In this document: in pieces, positions 24,980 through 33,540 of the stretch
Layout of the letters: every line of letters begins with the position of its first letter
Numbering within the stretch: the first letter of the stretch is position 1
Origin: Oscillospiraceae bacterium
GTDB taxonomy: Bacteria > Bacillota > Clostridia > Oscillospirales > Acutalibacteraceae
Length of the DNA stretch: 45,983 nt
Assembly: GCA_015065925.1 (NCBI GenBank)
Contig: SVPL01000013.1
Span: forward strand, 1 to 45,983
Reading direction: 5' to 3'
Made by a program: the position numbers and the translations under genes
Notes under the pieces: model-generated
The model's database searches: none
What the model was told of the DNA's origin: nothing
Seen by the model: the letters and a program-made list of their open reading frames with translations, nothing else

Positions 24980-25701
24980 ACTGTCGTTTCCCCCCTGTTT
25001 TCAGTTTCCTTTATGGGGAATAAAAGCGATGCTACGCCCGCAATAACGATAGTAAGAATAATAATTCTAAAGCCGGACGAAATATCTCTTAAAAAGGGAA
25101 GCTTTGTAAAGGCAAAGCTTAAAAGCATTGAAACGATTACTATTCCCGCCAATATTTTGCTTTTACGGGTAGGAGGAACCACTATGGCAATAAACATACC
25201 GTAAAGCGCAACACTTAGCGCACTTAAAGCCCTTTGGGGTAATAAACTGCCTGAAATTACGCCCAATAAAGTGCCTAAGGTCCACCCAGGTATGGCAACG
25301 CTCATCATTCCATAACTGTAAAAAGGGCTTAATTTCCCCTCTACATTCGCCGACAGAGCAAAAATTTCATCCGTAACCCCAAAGGACATAATAAATCTAT
25401 GCCAAAAGGGCATTTTATGGGAGATTTTTTGAGATAACGCCGATGACATAAGACTGTACCTTAAGTTTATTATAAACTGTGTAACAGCCATTTCAATGAA
25501 TGACGCCGAATTAGCTATAATATCCAAGGCGGCAAACTGCCCTGCCGAAGTAACATTAGTAGCAGATATTAAAACTGCTTCACCTACCGAAATTCCCGCA
25601 TTTTTTGCCGCTATGCCAAAGGTAAAGGAAACGGCAAGATAACCTAAAAATATTGGTATGCCGTCCTTTACACCTTTTTTAAAAAACCATAATTTACTCA
25701 T
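24976..25701 (-). CDS. azlC: AzlC-family branched-chain amino acid exporter subunit
   Basis: A 241-residue membrane protein with about seven helices and AzlC signatures: 'GIPIFLGYLAVSFTFGIAAKNAGIS', 'SATNVTSAGQFAALDII', 'QFIINLRYSLMSSALSQKI', 'SFGVTDEIFALS' and 'WTLGTLLGVISG'. Partner of AzlD. It begins 28 bases after the PBP stop codon with a weak ribosome site and no visible promoter, so it may be read through from the PBP gene. Confidence 0.9.
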   Translation of the reverse strand: MSKLWFFKKGVKDGIPIFLGYLAVSFTFGIAAKNAGISVGEAVLISATNVTSAGQFAALDIIANSASFIEMAVTQFIINLRYSLMSSALSQKISHKMPFWHRFIMSFGVTDEIFALSANVEGKLSPFYSYGMMSVAIPGWTLGTLLGVISGSLLPQRALSALSVALYGMFIAIVVPPTRKSKILAGIVIVSMLLSFAFTKLPFLRDISSGFRIIILTIVIAGVASLLFPIKETENRGETTV

Positions 25702-25729
25702 TTAAACTCTATTCATCCGTAAGTTATTG

Positions 25730-28276
25730 TTATTCCACCGTCTGCTGGGTCTCCCCCGTTTGTTCAGAGGTAGTTGTAGATTGCGCAGGGGTTGATGTTG
25801 TTGTTTCTACAGGTTTACTGTCGGTAGCTTCCGCAGGTTTTGAAGAATTTGTTGTAGTAGAAGATGTTTTATTAGAGGAGGTATTGGAGGATGTTTTATT
25901 CGAGGAGGTATTAGAAGATGTATTCTCCTCTGAGGAGGTTGCATTTGACGAAGTATTCACTGCAGAAGGATCAACCTCACCCAAAACGCTTCCCCCGTGG
26001 GTTGTACAGGGCTTTAACTGACTTGTTTTGTACCAACCAAGGGCGGTTGATGAGCAACGCTCTGTTGCCAGCATACCTGAAGATGTACAGTATTTACGAT
26101 AGGTAACATATTCACTGTCGGGGAAGTCGACATCAACATCTAAGCCTTTATGAATTTCCTTCATTATATTTCCCCATACACGCTTAGCTGCCCCTGATTC
26201 AGAAACCTTTTCCTGTTGGTCATAGCCATACCAACAAGAAGCTACATAATAAGGGGTGCCGCCTGCAAACCAAAGATTATAGTTATCGTCGGTTGTACCT
26301 GTTTTACCAAAAACCTTCATATTTGGCAAATAGCTTTTAATTGATGTACCAGTACCTTGGTTTACAACATTTTGAAGCATTTTATTGAGTATTACAGAGG
26401 TATCCTCCATCATTGCGATTTTTGGCTTTTTATTGCTTTCCAAAACCACTTCTCCGTGTTGGTCGGTAATTTTGGTATAGAAGGTAGGCTCATAGTATTT
26501 ACCCTTATTTCCTATTGTTGCAAAAGCCGCGCAGGATTCTAGGGTTGTAATACCCTTGTAGCATCCACCCAGTCCAAGAGAGGAGTAGGTGTGGTCGCCC
26601 ACCTTGTCTGCCGCCTGCTCGGGCGCTACAAGATTTTTAAGTCCCATATTGTTAACTGCGTGATCAAAAACATTTTCTATGCCCATTTTTTCTATAAGCT
26701 GAACAGGTATAGTATTATAAGATTTTTCAAGCGCTCTTGCCATAGTAACCATACCATTGGTACAAGAACCACCTGCATTATAAGGCCACTTAACCTTTTT
26801 GCCTTTACTGTTTACTATGGTTTGCGTGGGAGCATCCTTTAAAAGTGATGAATAAGAAATTATATTTTGGTCTAAAGCCAAAGAATAAACCGAAATTGGC
26901 TTGATGGATGAACCTGGCTGACGGGGTGAAGATGTTGCGCGATTAAGACTTCTATTGCCTTTTTTCTCACCAACACCACCAACAATACCAACTACATGTC
27001 CTGAATAATCCATTACTGTAAACGAGGACTGCGCCGTAACACCCTTTTTGTTTTTTGAAAAATGGGATAAATCGGTATAGTATTTTTCAAGAGTAGCTTG
27101 GATTTTGGTATCCATAGTACAATAAATTTTATATCCGCCATTATAAAACTTCTGCTCTGCATAGGCTTCATCACAATTATACTTTTCTACAAGTCCATCT
27201 ACAACATTGTCAATAAGAGCATCAACAAAATAGTTATTTGTTTCAACCTCTTTTATTGTTTCCTTATCGGCAACAATTTTCACTTCTTCTGCCAAAGCCT
27301 GCTCGTATTCTTCCTCTGTAATATATTCAAGCTCCAGCATTTTACCTAAAACAAGCTTACGGCGCTCGGCATTATTTTCGGGATATTTATCAGGGCGATA
27401 GCGCTCCGGCTCTTTAATTATTGATGCAAGTCCCGCACATTCTGCCAAGGTAAGGTCTGCAACACTTTTATTGTAATAATAATTGGCTGCAACCTCAACA
27501 CCGCCAATACCGTTTGCAAAGGTTATGGTATTAAGGTAACATTCTAAAATTGTATCCTTATTAACTGTTTTTTCAATTCGTCTGGCGCGCATAATCTCGC
27601 GAATTTTACGCATACCTGTTTGCTCGGTATCCCAAGTTACATTCTTTACAAGCTGTTGTGTAATGGTAGAACCACCCTGATTTGATGAATATATCTCCAC
27701 AAACATATTAAGGAATGCCGCAAAGGTACGCTTCCAGTTAACACCGCCGTGAGAATAAAAGGTTTCATCCTCAATAGCAACAAATGCATCGGCTAACCTT
27801 TTGGGAATACCGGTATATTCAGGGTCCTCTGCCTCGGCTTTTTCCTTATCGTAAGAAACCCAGATACGGTTAACACCGCCGTGCAGACGCTGATATTCGG
27901 AATATTCACCCGTTTTGCTGTCTTTAACATAAATGGTGGTGGTATAGGCTTGATCCATATCAAAAAGGTTAACATCTATGCTATCGTCAATAAATCCAAA
28001 AACATAGATTAAAAAACTACCAACCACAAGACACATTGTAATAACAAATATTAAACATACCGATAAAACGGTTTTTAATACCTTTTGTTTGGTAGTCTTG
28101 GACTTCTTGTTTTTCTTTCTTTTTGCATTAACCTGTTCCGTTTGATTATTGGAATCAGCAAAGCTATTTAGATCAATTTGATTTTCATTACTGAAAAGCT
28201 CGTCAGAATTAGCCGATGAAGAAGATGAAATATTGTCATCATCATTAAAAAAAGGACTTTGGTATTCATCACTCAT
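25730..28276 (-). CDS. Class A penicillin-binding protein (PBP1A-like)
   Basis: An 848-residue bifunctional peptidoglycan synthase. After a 70-residue Ser/Asn/Lys-rich cytoplasmic tail comes one membrane helix (about 70-95), a GT51 glycosyltransferase domain ('AIEDETFYSHGGVNW' near 167, 'GGSTITQQLVKN', 'KDTILECYLNTITFANG') and a transpeptidase domain with SxxK in 'PGSSIKPI' (about 456), SxN in 'KSYNT' and 'KTGTT' (about 658). The last 85 residues are a Ser/Thr/Asn low-complexity tail with repeated 'SSNTSSNKTSS', probably a wall-spanning linker. AAGGAGG ribosome site. A motif upstream is shared with the M23 gene. Confidence 0.93.
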   Translation of the reverse strand: MSDEYQSPFFNDDDNISSSSSANSDELFSNENQIDLNSFADSNNQTEQVNAKRKKNKKSKTTKQKVLKTVLSVCLIFVITMCLVVGSFLIYVFGFIDDSIDVNLFDMDQAYTTTIYVKDSKTGEYSEYQRLHGGVNRIWVSYDKEKAEAEDPEYTGIPKRLADAFVAIEDETFYSHGGVNWKRTFAAFLNMFVEIYSSNQGGSTITQQLVKNVTWDTEQTGMRKIREIMRARRIEKTVNKDTILECYLNTITFANGIGGVEVAANYYYNKSVADLTLAECAGLASIIKEPERYRPDKYPENNAERRKLVLGKMLELEYITEEEYEQALAEEVKIVADKETIKEVETNNYFVDALIDNVVDGLVEKYNCDEAYAEQKFYNGGYKIYCTMDTKIQATLEKYYTDLSHFSKNKKGVTAQSSFTVMDYSGHVVGIVGGVGEKKGNRSLNRATSSPRQPGSSIKPISVYSLALDQNIISYSSLLKDAPTQTIVNSKGKKVKWPYNAGGSCTNGMVTMARALEKSYNTIPVQLIEKMGIENVFDHAVNNMGLKNLVAPEQAADKVGDHTYSSLGLGGCYKGITTLESCAAFATIGNKGKYYEPTFYTKITDQHGEVVLESNKKPKIAMMEDTSVILNKMLQNVVNQGTGTSIKSYLPNMKVFGKTGTTDDNYNLWFAGGTPYYVASCWYGYDQQEKVSESGAAKRVWGNIMKEIHKGLDVDVDFPDSEYVTYRKYCTSSGMLATERCSSTALGWYKTSQLKPCTTHGGSVLGEVDPSAVNTSSNATSSEENTSSNTSSNKTSSNTSSNKTSSTTTNSSKPAEATDSKPVETTTSTPAQSTTTSEQTGETQQTVE

Positions 28277-28381
28277 AACTAATCTTCCTCCTTGTAAAAT
28301 AAAATAACAAAATCAATAATCTGCAAACTACTCCAATTTACAGTATGCCTATATTTTACCACATCTTCTTCAAAAAAGCGA

Positions 28382-28427
28382 GTTACAATTTTTTAACCAA
28401 ATGTAACTTTTTTATAAAAATTGTAAC
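28382..28427. promoter_or_regulatory. Inverted repeat and GTAAC boxes between the PBP and BofC-like genes
   Basis: GTTACAATTTTT (28382-28393) and its exact complement (28416-28427) surround a third box, TTTTAACCAAATGTAAC. The inner box with the following T run is matched upstream of the M23 gene at about 32911-32932. The region lies 106-151 bases before the PBP start and 75-120 before the small plus-strand gene. Confidence 0.4.
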
Positions 28428-28501
28428 AATATAAATAATATAACAAGAATTAAAAATGTGTTTTGGGCAATAATATACCTAAATTTGTAAAGGGGATTTT
28501 T

Positions 28502-28810
28502 ATGTCAATCCGTATAAAAGGTATAATTCTATTTACAGTTATTACTTTGTCAATAATCGTTGTATGCATTTCATTAACAACTAAACCCACCCTTGCCGAA
28601 AACACCACCTCTGAAGCGGTAAAAACACAATACATTCTAAGCGAATTTAACGGCAAGCTAGCTATATTCCAAACAAACAATAATATTCCCCTTGAGGTGT
28701 TGGATGTACGCATCGACTCCCTGCCCGAGCGAGATATTGAGAAAATCAAAAATGGTATTACCGCTAATACCCTAAATGAAATTTTTGCATTAGCAGAAGA
28801 TTATGAGTGA
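28502..28810 (+). CDS. BofC C-terminal-domain-like small exported protein
   Basis: A 102-residue protein with an N-terminal membrane helix or uncleaved signal (about 7-24, 'ILFTVITLSIIVVCISL') and a short extracytoplasmic domain: 'YILSEFNGKLAIFQTNNNIPLEVLDVRIDSLPERDIEKIKNGI...LNEIFALAEDYE'. The 'Y-L-E-NGK-A-F' strand, 'DV....LP..D...I..GI' helix and 'L...LEDYE' end match BofC-like proteins common in spore-forming Clostridia. BofC regulates SpoIVB signalling in Bacillus; the role here is inferred only. ATG 28502 behind AAAGGGG is chosen over GTG/ATG upstream. Its last ten bases overlap the end of the convergent AraC gene. Confidence 0.72.
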   Translation: MSIRIKGIILFTVITLSIIVVCISLTTKPTLAENTTSEAVKTQYILSEFNGKLAIFQTNNNIPLEVLDVRIDSLPERDIEKIKNGITANTLNEIFALAEDYE

Positions 28811-29580
28811 TTTTTTCTGTATGCAAAAGGAGTTTGCTTTTCAAAGGCTTTAAACTGCCTTATAAAATGATTTGTGTTTAAATAGCCCAGTCTTTCGGAA
28901 ATTTCTGTTACTGAATAATCGGTTGCTACCAACAAATTTTTAGCCGTTTGAAGGCGGTTTTCTATGATATCCTTTATGGGAGAAATACCAAAAATTTCTT
29001 TATAAACGGCGTGAAAACGCGACGCGCTAAGATTTGCAAGCTTTGCAAGTTCCTCAACCGTCCAGCTGTGTTCAAGTGCAGAAAGGGCTTTTTTTCTGAT
29101 ATTTTGAAGACGCTTTATTTCATTAGAGGAAGCAGAAAGGGTTGATTTTTTAGAATTAAGGCTTCTTGAAAAACGAATAAAAAATTCATTGAAATAAGCG
29201 TTAAGAAGTTGATTTTTAAAAGGCTTGTTAGAATTTAATTCTGTTTCCATTTTATAAAATAATCTGGAAATAAACTTACATTCGTTTGGATAAATAATTT
29301 TATTTTCAGGTATATTAAACCTATTTATTACATCCCGCAAATCTGCCGAAAAATGCATCCAGTTATGGATTATATCGTTTTTTTCACTATAAAAAAGCTG
29401 CGGTACATCAGGCGAATAAAGAATACAGGCATTAGGCTCGGTTACTACCGTTTCCCCGCATATCTCTATAGTCATTTTTTGCTCAAAATGAAGAAAGGTA
29501 TAATCCTTTCTTCCCGTTGGGCGGTGAATTTTAAAACCTGCCCGTTCAGGATAATCGTGCTTTACTAACAAACTTTCCAT
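28801..29580 (-). CDS. AraC-family transcriptional regulator
   Basis: A 259-residue regulator with a cupin-like N-terminal half ('HFEQKMTIEICGETVVTEPNACILYSPDVPQLFYS') and two C-terminal HTH motifs (about 160-255; 'TVEELAKLANLSASRFHAVYKEIFG', 'SVTEISERLGYLNTNHFIRQFKAFE'). Divergent from the GH2 gene, which it most likely controls; the shared motif before GH43 suggests a second target. It has its own TTGACA-N17-TATAAT promoter and a very short leader in which GGGTGATT serves as the ribosome site. Sugar ligand unknown. Confidence 0.9.
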   Translation of the reverse strand: MESLLVKHDYPERAGFKIHRPTGRKDYTFLHFEQKMTIEICGETVVTEPNACILYSPDVPQLFYSEKNDIIHNWMHFSADLRDVINRFNIPENKIIYPNECKFISRLFYKMETELNSNKPFKNQLLNAYFNEFFIRFSRSLNSKKSTLSASSNEIKRLQNIRKKALSALEHSWTVEELAKLANLSASRFHAVYKEIFGISPIKDIIENRLQTAKNLLVATDYSVTEISERLGYLNTNHFIRQFKAFEKQTPFAYRKNHS

Positions 29581-29597
29581 AATTAATCACCCAATAC

Positions 29598-29626
29598 ATT
29601 ATACATTTCGCAGTAGGATATGTCAA
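29598..29626 (-). promoter_or_regulatory. Consensus promoter of the AraC gene
   Basis: Minus strand TTGACA, 17-base spacer, TATAAT. The -10 box ends 17 bases before the ATG, so the predicted leader is only about 10-12 bases, just enough for the ribosome site. Confidence 0.65.
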
Positions 29627-29645
29627 TTATTAAACAGTATTTTTC

Positions 29646-29659
29646 ATTGAAAATATCAC
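29646..29659 (+). promoter_or_regulatory. Operator-like motif before the GH2 gene
   Basis: ATTGAAAATATCAC lies over the -35 region of the GH2 gene, upstream of TATACT/TATAAA. It repeats, one A shorter, the motif upstream of the GH43 gene (15427-15441). Confidence 0.45.
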
Positions 29660-29698
29660 GATTATACTATAAAATAAGGTTAAAAGGAGGAATAGTAA

Positions 29699-31435
29699 AT
29701 GAATATACCAAGACCTGAACACCCAAAGCCACAATTTGAAAGAGAAAATTGGCTTAATCTTAATGGAATTTGGCAATTTGAAATTGATAACGGGAAAAGC
29801 GGAATTCAGCGTGGACTTGCAGAAAAAAACGCAAAACTAAAAGATGAAATTGTTGTTCCCTTCTGCCCTGAAAGTAAGCTTAGCGGAATAGCAAACACCG
29901 ATTTTATGTACGGTGTGTGGTACAAACGCACCGTCACCCTTACCGCCGAGCAATGCGCAAACAGAATAGTCATTCACTTTGGCGCAGTTGATTACAAGGC
30001 AAATCTTTTTGTAAACGGCAAAAAGGTTGGTGAGCATAAGGGCGGTTATGTATCATTTTGTTTTGATATAACCGATTTTGTTACTGTTGGCGAAAATATA
30101 ATAACTCTTTTTGCCGAGGATGATACCCGTAGCAGAAATATTCCAAGCGGAAAACAAAGCGACAGTTATTTATCTCACGGATGTTTCTACACCCGCACAA
30201 CAGGTATATGGCAGACGGTTTGGCTTGAATTTACACCTAAAAGCTACATAAAAAATGTTAAATACTACCCCAACTATAAAACCGGAGAAATTACCGTCTT
30301 TGCAAATGTTGAAGGTCAAGAAACCTTAACGGCAAACATTGCATACGAAGGTAAAGCTATGGCTGAATACTGCGCCGTAAATGTTACAGGGCAAACACAA
30401 TTCACCTTAAAGCTTGAAGAAGCTCATCTTTGGGAAATTGGCAATGGAAGACTGTATGACATTTATTTCACCTTTGGCGAGGATGCTGTTAAAAGCTACT
30501 TTGGACTTAGAAATGTGGAGCTTTGCGGCAAAAAATTCTTACTTAACGGTAAATCTATATTCCAAAGAACGGTGCTTGACCAAGGATTTTATCCCGACGG
30601 AATATACACTGCACCCACCGATGAAGCCCTTAAAAATGATATACTTTTATCTATGGCTTGTGGCTTTAACGGAGCGAGACCTCACGAAAAAATCTTTGAG
30701 GAGCGTTATTTTTACCACGCCGACAAATTAGGTTATTTAACATGGGGCGAATATCCCGATTGGGGACTTGGTTTTCACGCGCCTCAATTCGATTATAGCA
30801 CGCCAAACGCTTTAAACGCTTGCCTTAATGAATGGATCGAGGAAGTTGAACGTGATTTCAACCATCCGTCAATAATAGGCTGGTGCCCCCAAAACGAGGC
30901 TTGGGCGCCCACCTACAACAGACCTTGGGAATATTTGTATACTGTTACTAAGGCTATTGATTCTACTCGTCCCTGCATTGATACCAGCGGTGGTTGTCAT
31001 ATAAAAACCGACATTTTTGATTGGCACGGTTATGCGCAAGAGGCTGAAGCATTAAAAAACTGCTACACTGCCATACTTAACAACACCGACAACAGTTGGT
31101 TAGCTAACAGGCAAATCCCATATAACGGAAAAATGCCTGTATTTATAAGTGAATATGGCGGAATTGCTTGGTATGCCAACTGCGATAATAATAATGACCG
31201 CGAAAAGGCTTGGGGCTATGGTAACGGCCCAAAAAGTGAAGAAGAATTTATTACCCGCTTTACCGAACTTACCGAGATTATTATGAACGACCCTGATATT
31301 ATGGGACTTTGTTACACCCAGCTTACCGATGTTGAGCAGGAACAAAACGGTCTTTACACCTATGACAGAAAGCCTAAATTTGAGCCTGAAATTTTTAAAA
31401 GGGTATTAAACCAAAAAGCCGCCATTGAAGATTGA
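29699..31435 (+). CDS. Glycoside hydrolase family 2 enzyme (beta-galactosidase/beta-glucuronidase type), intracellular
   Basis: A 578-residue GH2 enzyme with the sugar-binding jelly-roll (about 13-180), the immunoglobulin-like domain (about 185-275) and the catalytic TIM barrel. The acid/base Glu is in 'WCPQNEAW' (E400) and the nucleophile Glu in 'FISEYGGIAW' (E485). No signal peptide, so it cleaves imported glycosides. The size is nearer to beta-glucuronidases and short GH2 enzymes than to LacZ (about 1000). The Asn-Lys-Gly glucuronidase motif is not evident, so the substrate is open. Strong AAAGGAGG ribosome site; divergent from its likely AraC regulator; followed by a terminator. Confidence 0.9.
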   Translation: MNIPRPEHPKPQFERENWLNLNGIWQFEIDNGKSGIQRGLAEKNAKLKDEIVVPFCPESKLSGIANTDFMYGVWYKRTVTLTAEQCANRIVIHFGAVDYKANLFVNGKKVGEHKGGYVSFCFDITDFVTVGENIITLFAEDDTRSRNIPSGKQSDSYLSHGCFYTRTTGIWQTVWLEFTPKSYIKNVKYYPNYKTGEITVFANVEGQETLTANIAYEGKAMAEYCAVNVTGQTQFTLKLEEAHLWEIGNGRLYDIYFTFGEDAVKSYFGLRNVELCGKKFLLNGKSIFQRTVLDQGFYPDGIYTAPTDEALKNDILLSMACGFNGARPHEKIFEERYFYHADKLGYLTWGEYPDWGLGFHAPQFDYSTPNALNACLNEWIEEVERDFNHPSIIGWCPQNEAWAPTYNRPWEYLYTVTKAIDSTRPCIDTSGGCHIKTDIFDWHGYAQEAEALKNCYTAILNNTDNSWLANRQIPYNGKMPVFISEYGGIAWYANCDNNNDREKAWGYGNGPKSEEEFITRFTELTEIIMNDPDIMGLCYTQLTDVEQEQNGLYTYDRKPKFEPEIFKRVLNQKAAIED

Positions 31436-31451
31436 TAATTTATAGCACAAA

Positions 31452-31489
31452 AAAGCGATTGTCTTGTGAGCTTTCAAGACAATCGCTTT
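31452..31489. terminator. Bidirectional terminator between the GH2 and M23 genes
   Basis: A perfect 14-bp inverted repeat, AAAGCGATTGTCTT and complement, with a 10-base loop and flanking A and T runs, 16 bases after the GH2 stop codon. Confidence 0.85.
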
Positions 31490-31500
31490 AAATTTTTTAT

Positions 31501-32823
31501 TTAATTTCTTCCAATGTAAAGTGCAGGGTCTGTAAATGTACCGTTTTTATGCACCTCAAAATGAAGATGATTACCTGTTGAACGGCCTGTTGTACCTACC
31601 GCGCCAATAGTTTCGCCCTTTGCTACCTTATCGCCTTTTTTAACATAAAGAGCGCTACAGTGAGCGTAAAGAGTTTCATAAGTATCTGAATGTTTTATTA
31701 CAATTTTATAGCCATAGCCTGAAGTATCCCAGCCTGAATATGTTACGGTTCCACCTGCTGCCGCATAAATGGGAGTTCCGGCAGGGGCAACAATATCCAT
31801 ACCCTTGTGTCCGCGTCCGTCCCCTACATAGGAGCTCACATAAGAACGCTCAACTCGTTTTACAGGCCACATCATTACTGCATTACCATTTTTATCTGCA
31901 GCTACAACACGCTTTGTGCCTACTGTTACTTTTTGAGCAACAGGCTCCACAATAACAGCGCTGGAAATAGCAGTTCTTTTAGTTTCTACACCGTCAAGGC
32001 TATAAACCTTATAAACCACTTCTTTTTTACCAACAACGCCTTGCTCGGTAATCTTTTGTGTACCTACCGAAAGGGAATTGCTTTCGGTTTTAATTGTTTC
32101 AAAAGGAATATCCTCGGTCACAATTACGGTGTTTACAGACTCTACTGAAAATGCGTTATTGGTAGACTCAAGATATGCTTCTACAGTGGAAAGTTTTTCA
32201 ACCTCTGATTTTAATAAATAAATATTTTTAATTTTATATTCATTGGAAAATTCTACATTTTCCACTCCGTTTTCCCTTTTGTAATTCAAAAGGTATTCAT
32301 TAAGGGTTGAATTGATTTTTTCTTCGTTTATATCGGTTGCGACTACAGTACCGTCAACAGTTAATACAGTTACCAAAGCTATATCATTTGAATAGTTTAT
32401 AATACTGTCTGCAAGCTCATCAGAACAAACAAGTACATTTTCGCTTACCAATGTTTTGTTCAAATTAGTTTTTATTAAATGGGAGGTGCAATTTGGATTA
32501 TTAACCTTATTTACGGCGAAAATCTCTGCCTCTGCCAAAACGGAAGGCTCTTTTACCATTGCAATTGTTTCGCCGTTATAAACAACCGCATAAGCAGATG
32601 TTGCACCCGTTGCAACTGCAACCGAAACAAAGCAAGAAAGTGAAATTATTATAGCAAGTATTGCCGCGGCAATACGAGGTGATTTTTTAAAACAAGCCGT
32701 AAATGCCAAGGTTACAAAAGGGATAACTTTTTTGCAGAAAGCCTTTAAAACGCTAAGCAAATATATGGAATACTTTTTTAAACAAATAGCCATTTTTTTT
32801 GCTGCTGTTTTAAAACGCTGCAT
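31501..32823 (-). CDS. Membrane-anchored M23 (LytM-type) peptidase with G5 domain
   Basis: A 440-residue envelope protein. A long N-terminal basic and hydrophobic region with a membrane helix (about 50-72) anchors it. A linker of two small repeats (about 76-228) is followed by a G5 domain (about 230-308; ends 'VEPVAQKVTVGTKRV') and an M23 peptidase domain (about 317-437). The zinc site is complete: His339 and Asp343 in 'GRGHKGMDIVAP', His388 in 'YAHCS', and His419/His421 in 'GNHLHFEVH'. It should cleave peptidoglycan cross-bridges or stem peptides. AAAGGAG ribosome site; good promoter upstream. Confidence 0.92.
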   Translation of the reverse strand: MQRFKTAAKKMAICLKKYSIYLLSVLKAFCKKVIPFVTLAFTACFKKSPRIAAAILAIIISLSCFVSVAVATGATSAYAVVYNGETIAMVKEPSVLAEAEIFAVNKVNNPNCTSHLIKTNLNKTLVSENVLVCSDELADSIINYSNDIALVTVLTVDGTVVATDINEEKINSTLNEYLLNYKRENGVENVEFSNEYKIKNIYLLKSEVEKLSTVEAYLESTNNAFSVESVNTVIVTEDIPFETIKTESNSLSVGTQKITEQGVVGKKEVVYKVYSLDGVETKRTAISSAVIVEPVAQKVTVGTKRVVAADKNGNAVMMWPVKRVERSYVSSYVGDGRGHKGMDIVAPAGTPIYAAAGGTVTYSGWDTSGYGYKIVIKHSDTYETLYAHCSALYVKKGDKVAKGETIGAVGTTGRSTGNHLHFEVHKNGTFTDPALYIGRN

Positions 32824-32879
32824 TAGTTATCACTCCTTTGTTTTATATTGGTTACATTTTTGTAATTTGTTACCTTAAC

Positions 32880-32908
32880 ATTATAACCAAAAGATTACAA
32901 TTTTGCAA
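32880..32908 (-). promoter_or_regulatory. Promoter of the M23 peptidase gene, with GTAAC-type boxes upstream
   Basis: Minus strand TTGCAA, 17-base spacer, TATAAT, 57 bases before the ATG. Just upstream (32909-32935) the minus strand has GTTACA, a few bases, then GGTTAAAA, the same arrangement as before the PBP gene. The remaining spacer 32936-33042 shows nothing else. Confidence 0.55.
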
Positions 32909-33042
32909 CCTTTTAACCGTCTTTGTAACTTTTTTTGAATAAAATGCACAAAACAATTGTCAAAAACATCACATATATAACAATTAGTCCAATTTCGATT
33001 GAAATTATTAGCTTATTTAGTTACAAAAAACAGTTGGCAATA

Positions 33043-33075
33043 AAAAAATCGCCCGTAAAACACGAGCGATTTTTT
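33043..33075 (-). terminator. Terminator of the pyrimidine operon
   Basis: Stem AAAAAATCGC / GCGATTTTTT with further imperfect pairing inside, 39 bases after the pyrI stop, ending in a T run on the minus strand. Confidence 0.8.
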
Positions 33076-33114
33076 ATTATTATTAAAATTCAATAAGTAA
33101 TCAAAGATTATTTT

Positions 33115-33540
33115 TTAAACATAATTTTTAAGCTTACTGTCACAGTAAAGACAGCGGTAAACCTTATTTTCACGGTCGGTAAGACGGAAAATGTGACTAA
33201 GCTCCTGCTCGGTAGATGTTATGCAACGGGGATTGTTACATTTGCAAACATTTTCAATTCTTTCGGGCAGCTCCAAGTGGCACTTGTTCACAAGCTTTTC
33301 GTCCTTAATGGTATTTACCGTAATACCGGGGTCGAAAAATCCTATAACATCTAAAGAAATATCAACATCGGCATCTATTTTAATAATATCCTTTTTGCCC
33401 ATAAGTCTGCTAGGTGCGTTTCTTATCATTGCAATTTGGCAAGGAAGCTCACCCAAACCTAAAAGGTTATAAAGCTCAATGCCCTTACCTGCAGGGATAT
33501 GGTCAATAACAAATCCGTTTTTAATAGAATCTACCTTCAT
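33115..33540 (-). CDS. pyrI: Aspartate carbamoyltransferase regulatory chain PyrI
   Basis: A 141-residue zinc-binding allosteric chain. The N-terminal nucleotide-binding part is visible ('[23 protein letters not shown]', '[12 protein letters not shown]'), and the C-terminal zinc domain has Cys residues in 'CKCNNPRC' and '[10 protein letters not shown]'. PyrI binds CTP, UTP or ATP and tunes the catalytic PyrB trimers, so flux is probably controlled by end-product feedback. It overlaps pyrB by four bases and is last in the operon. Confidence 0.95.
   Translation of the reverse strand: MKVDSIKNGFVIDHIPAGKGIELYNLLGLGELPCQIAMIRNAPSRLMGKKDIIKIDADVDISLDVIGFFDPGITVNTIKDEKLVNKCHLELPERIENVCKCNNPRCITSTEQELSHIFRLTDRENKVYRCLYCDSKLKNYV

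Noticed and set aside
25840..25960. Short tandem repeats that might suggest a CRISPR or minisatellite
   Set aside because: They encode the in-frame Ser/Thr/Asn-rich tail of the PBP; units are short and imperfect with no spacers.
32909..32935. A WalR binding site before the M23 gene
   Set aside because: The half-sites are similar to TGTWAH, but the spacing differs from five bases and one half lacks the G, so only a generic shared motif is reported.
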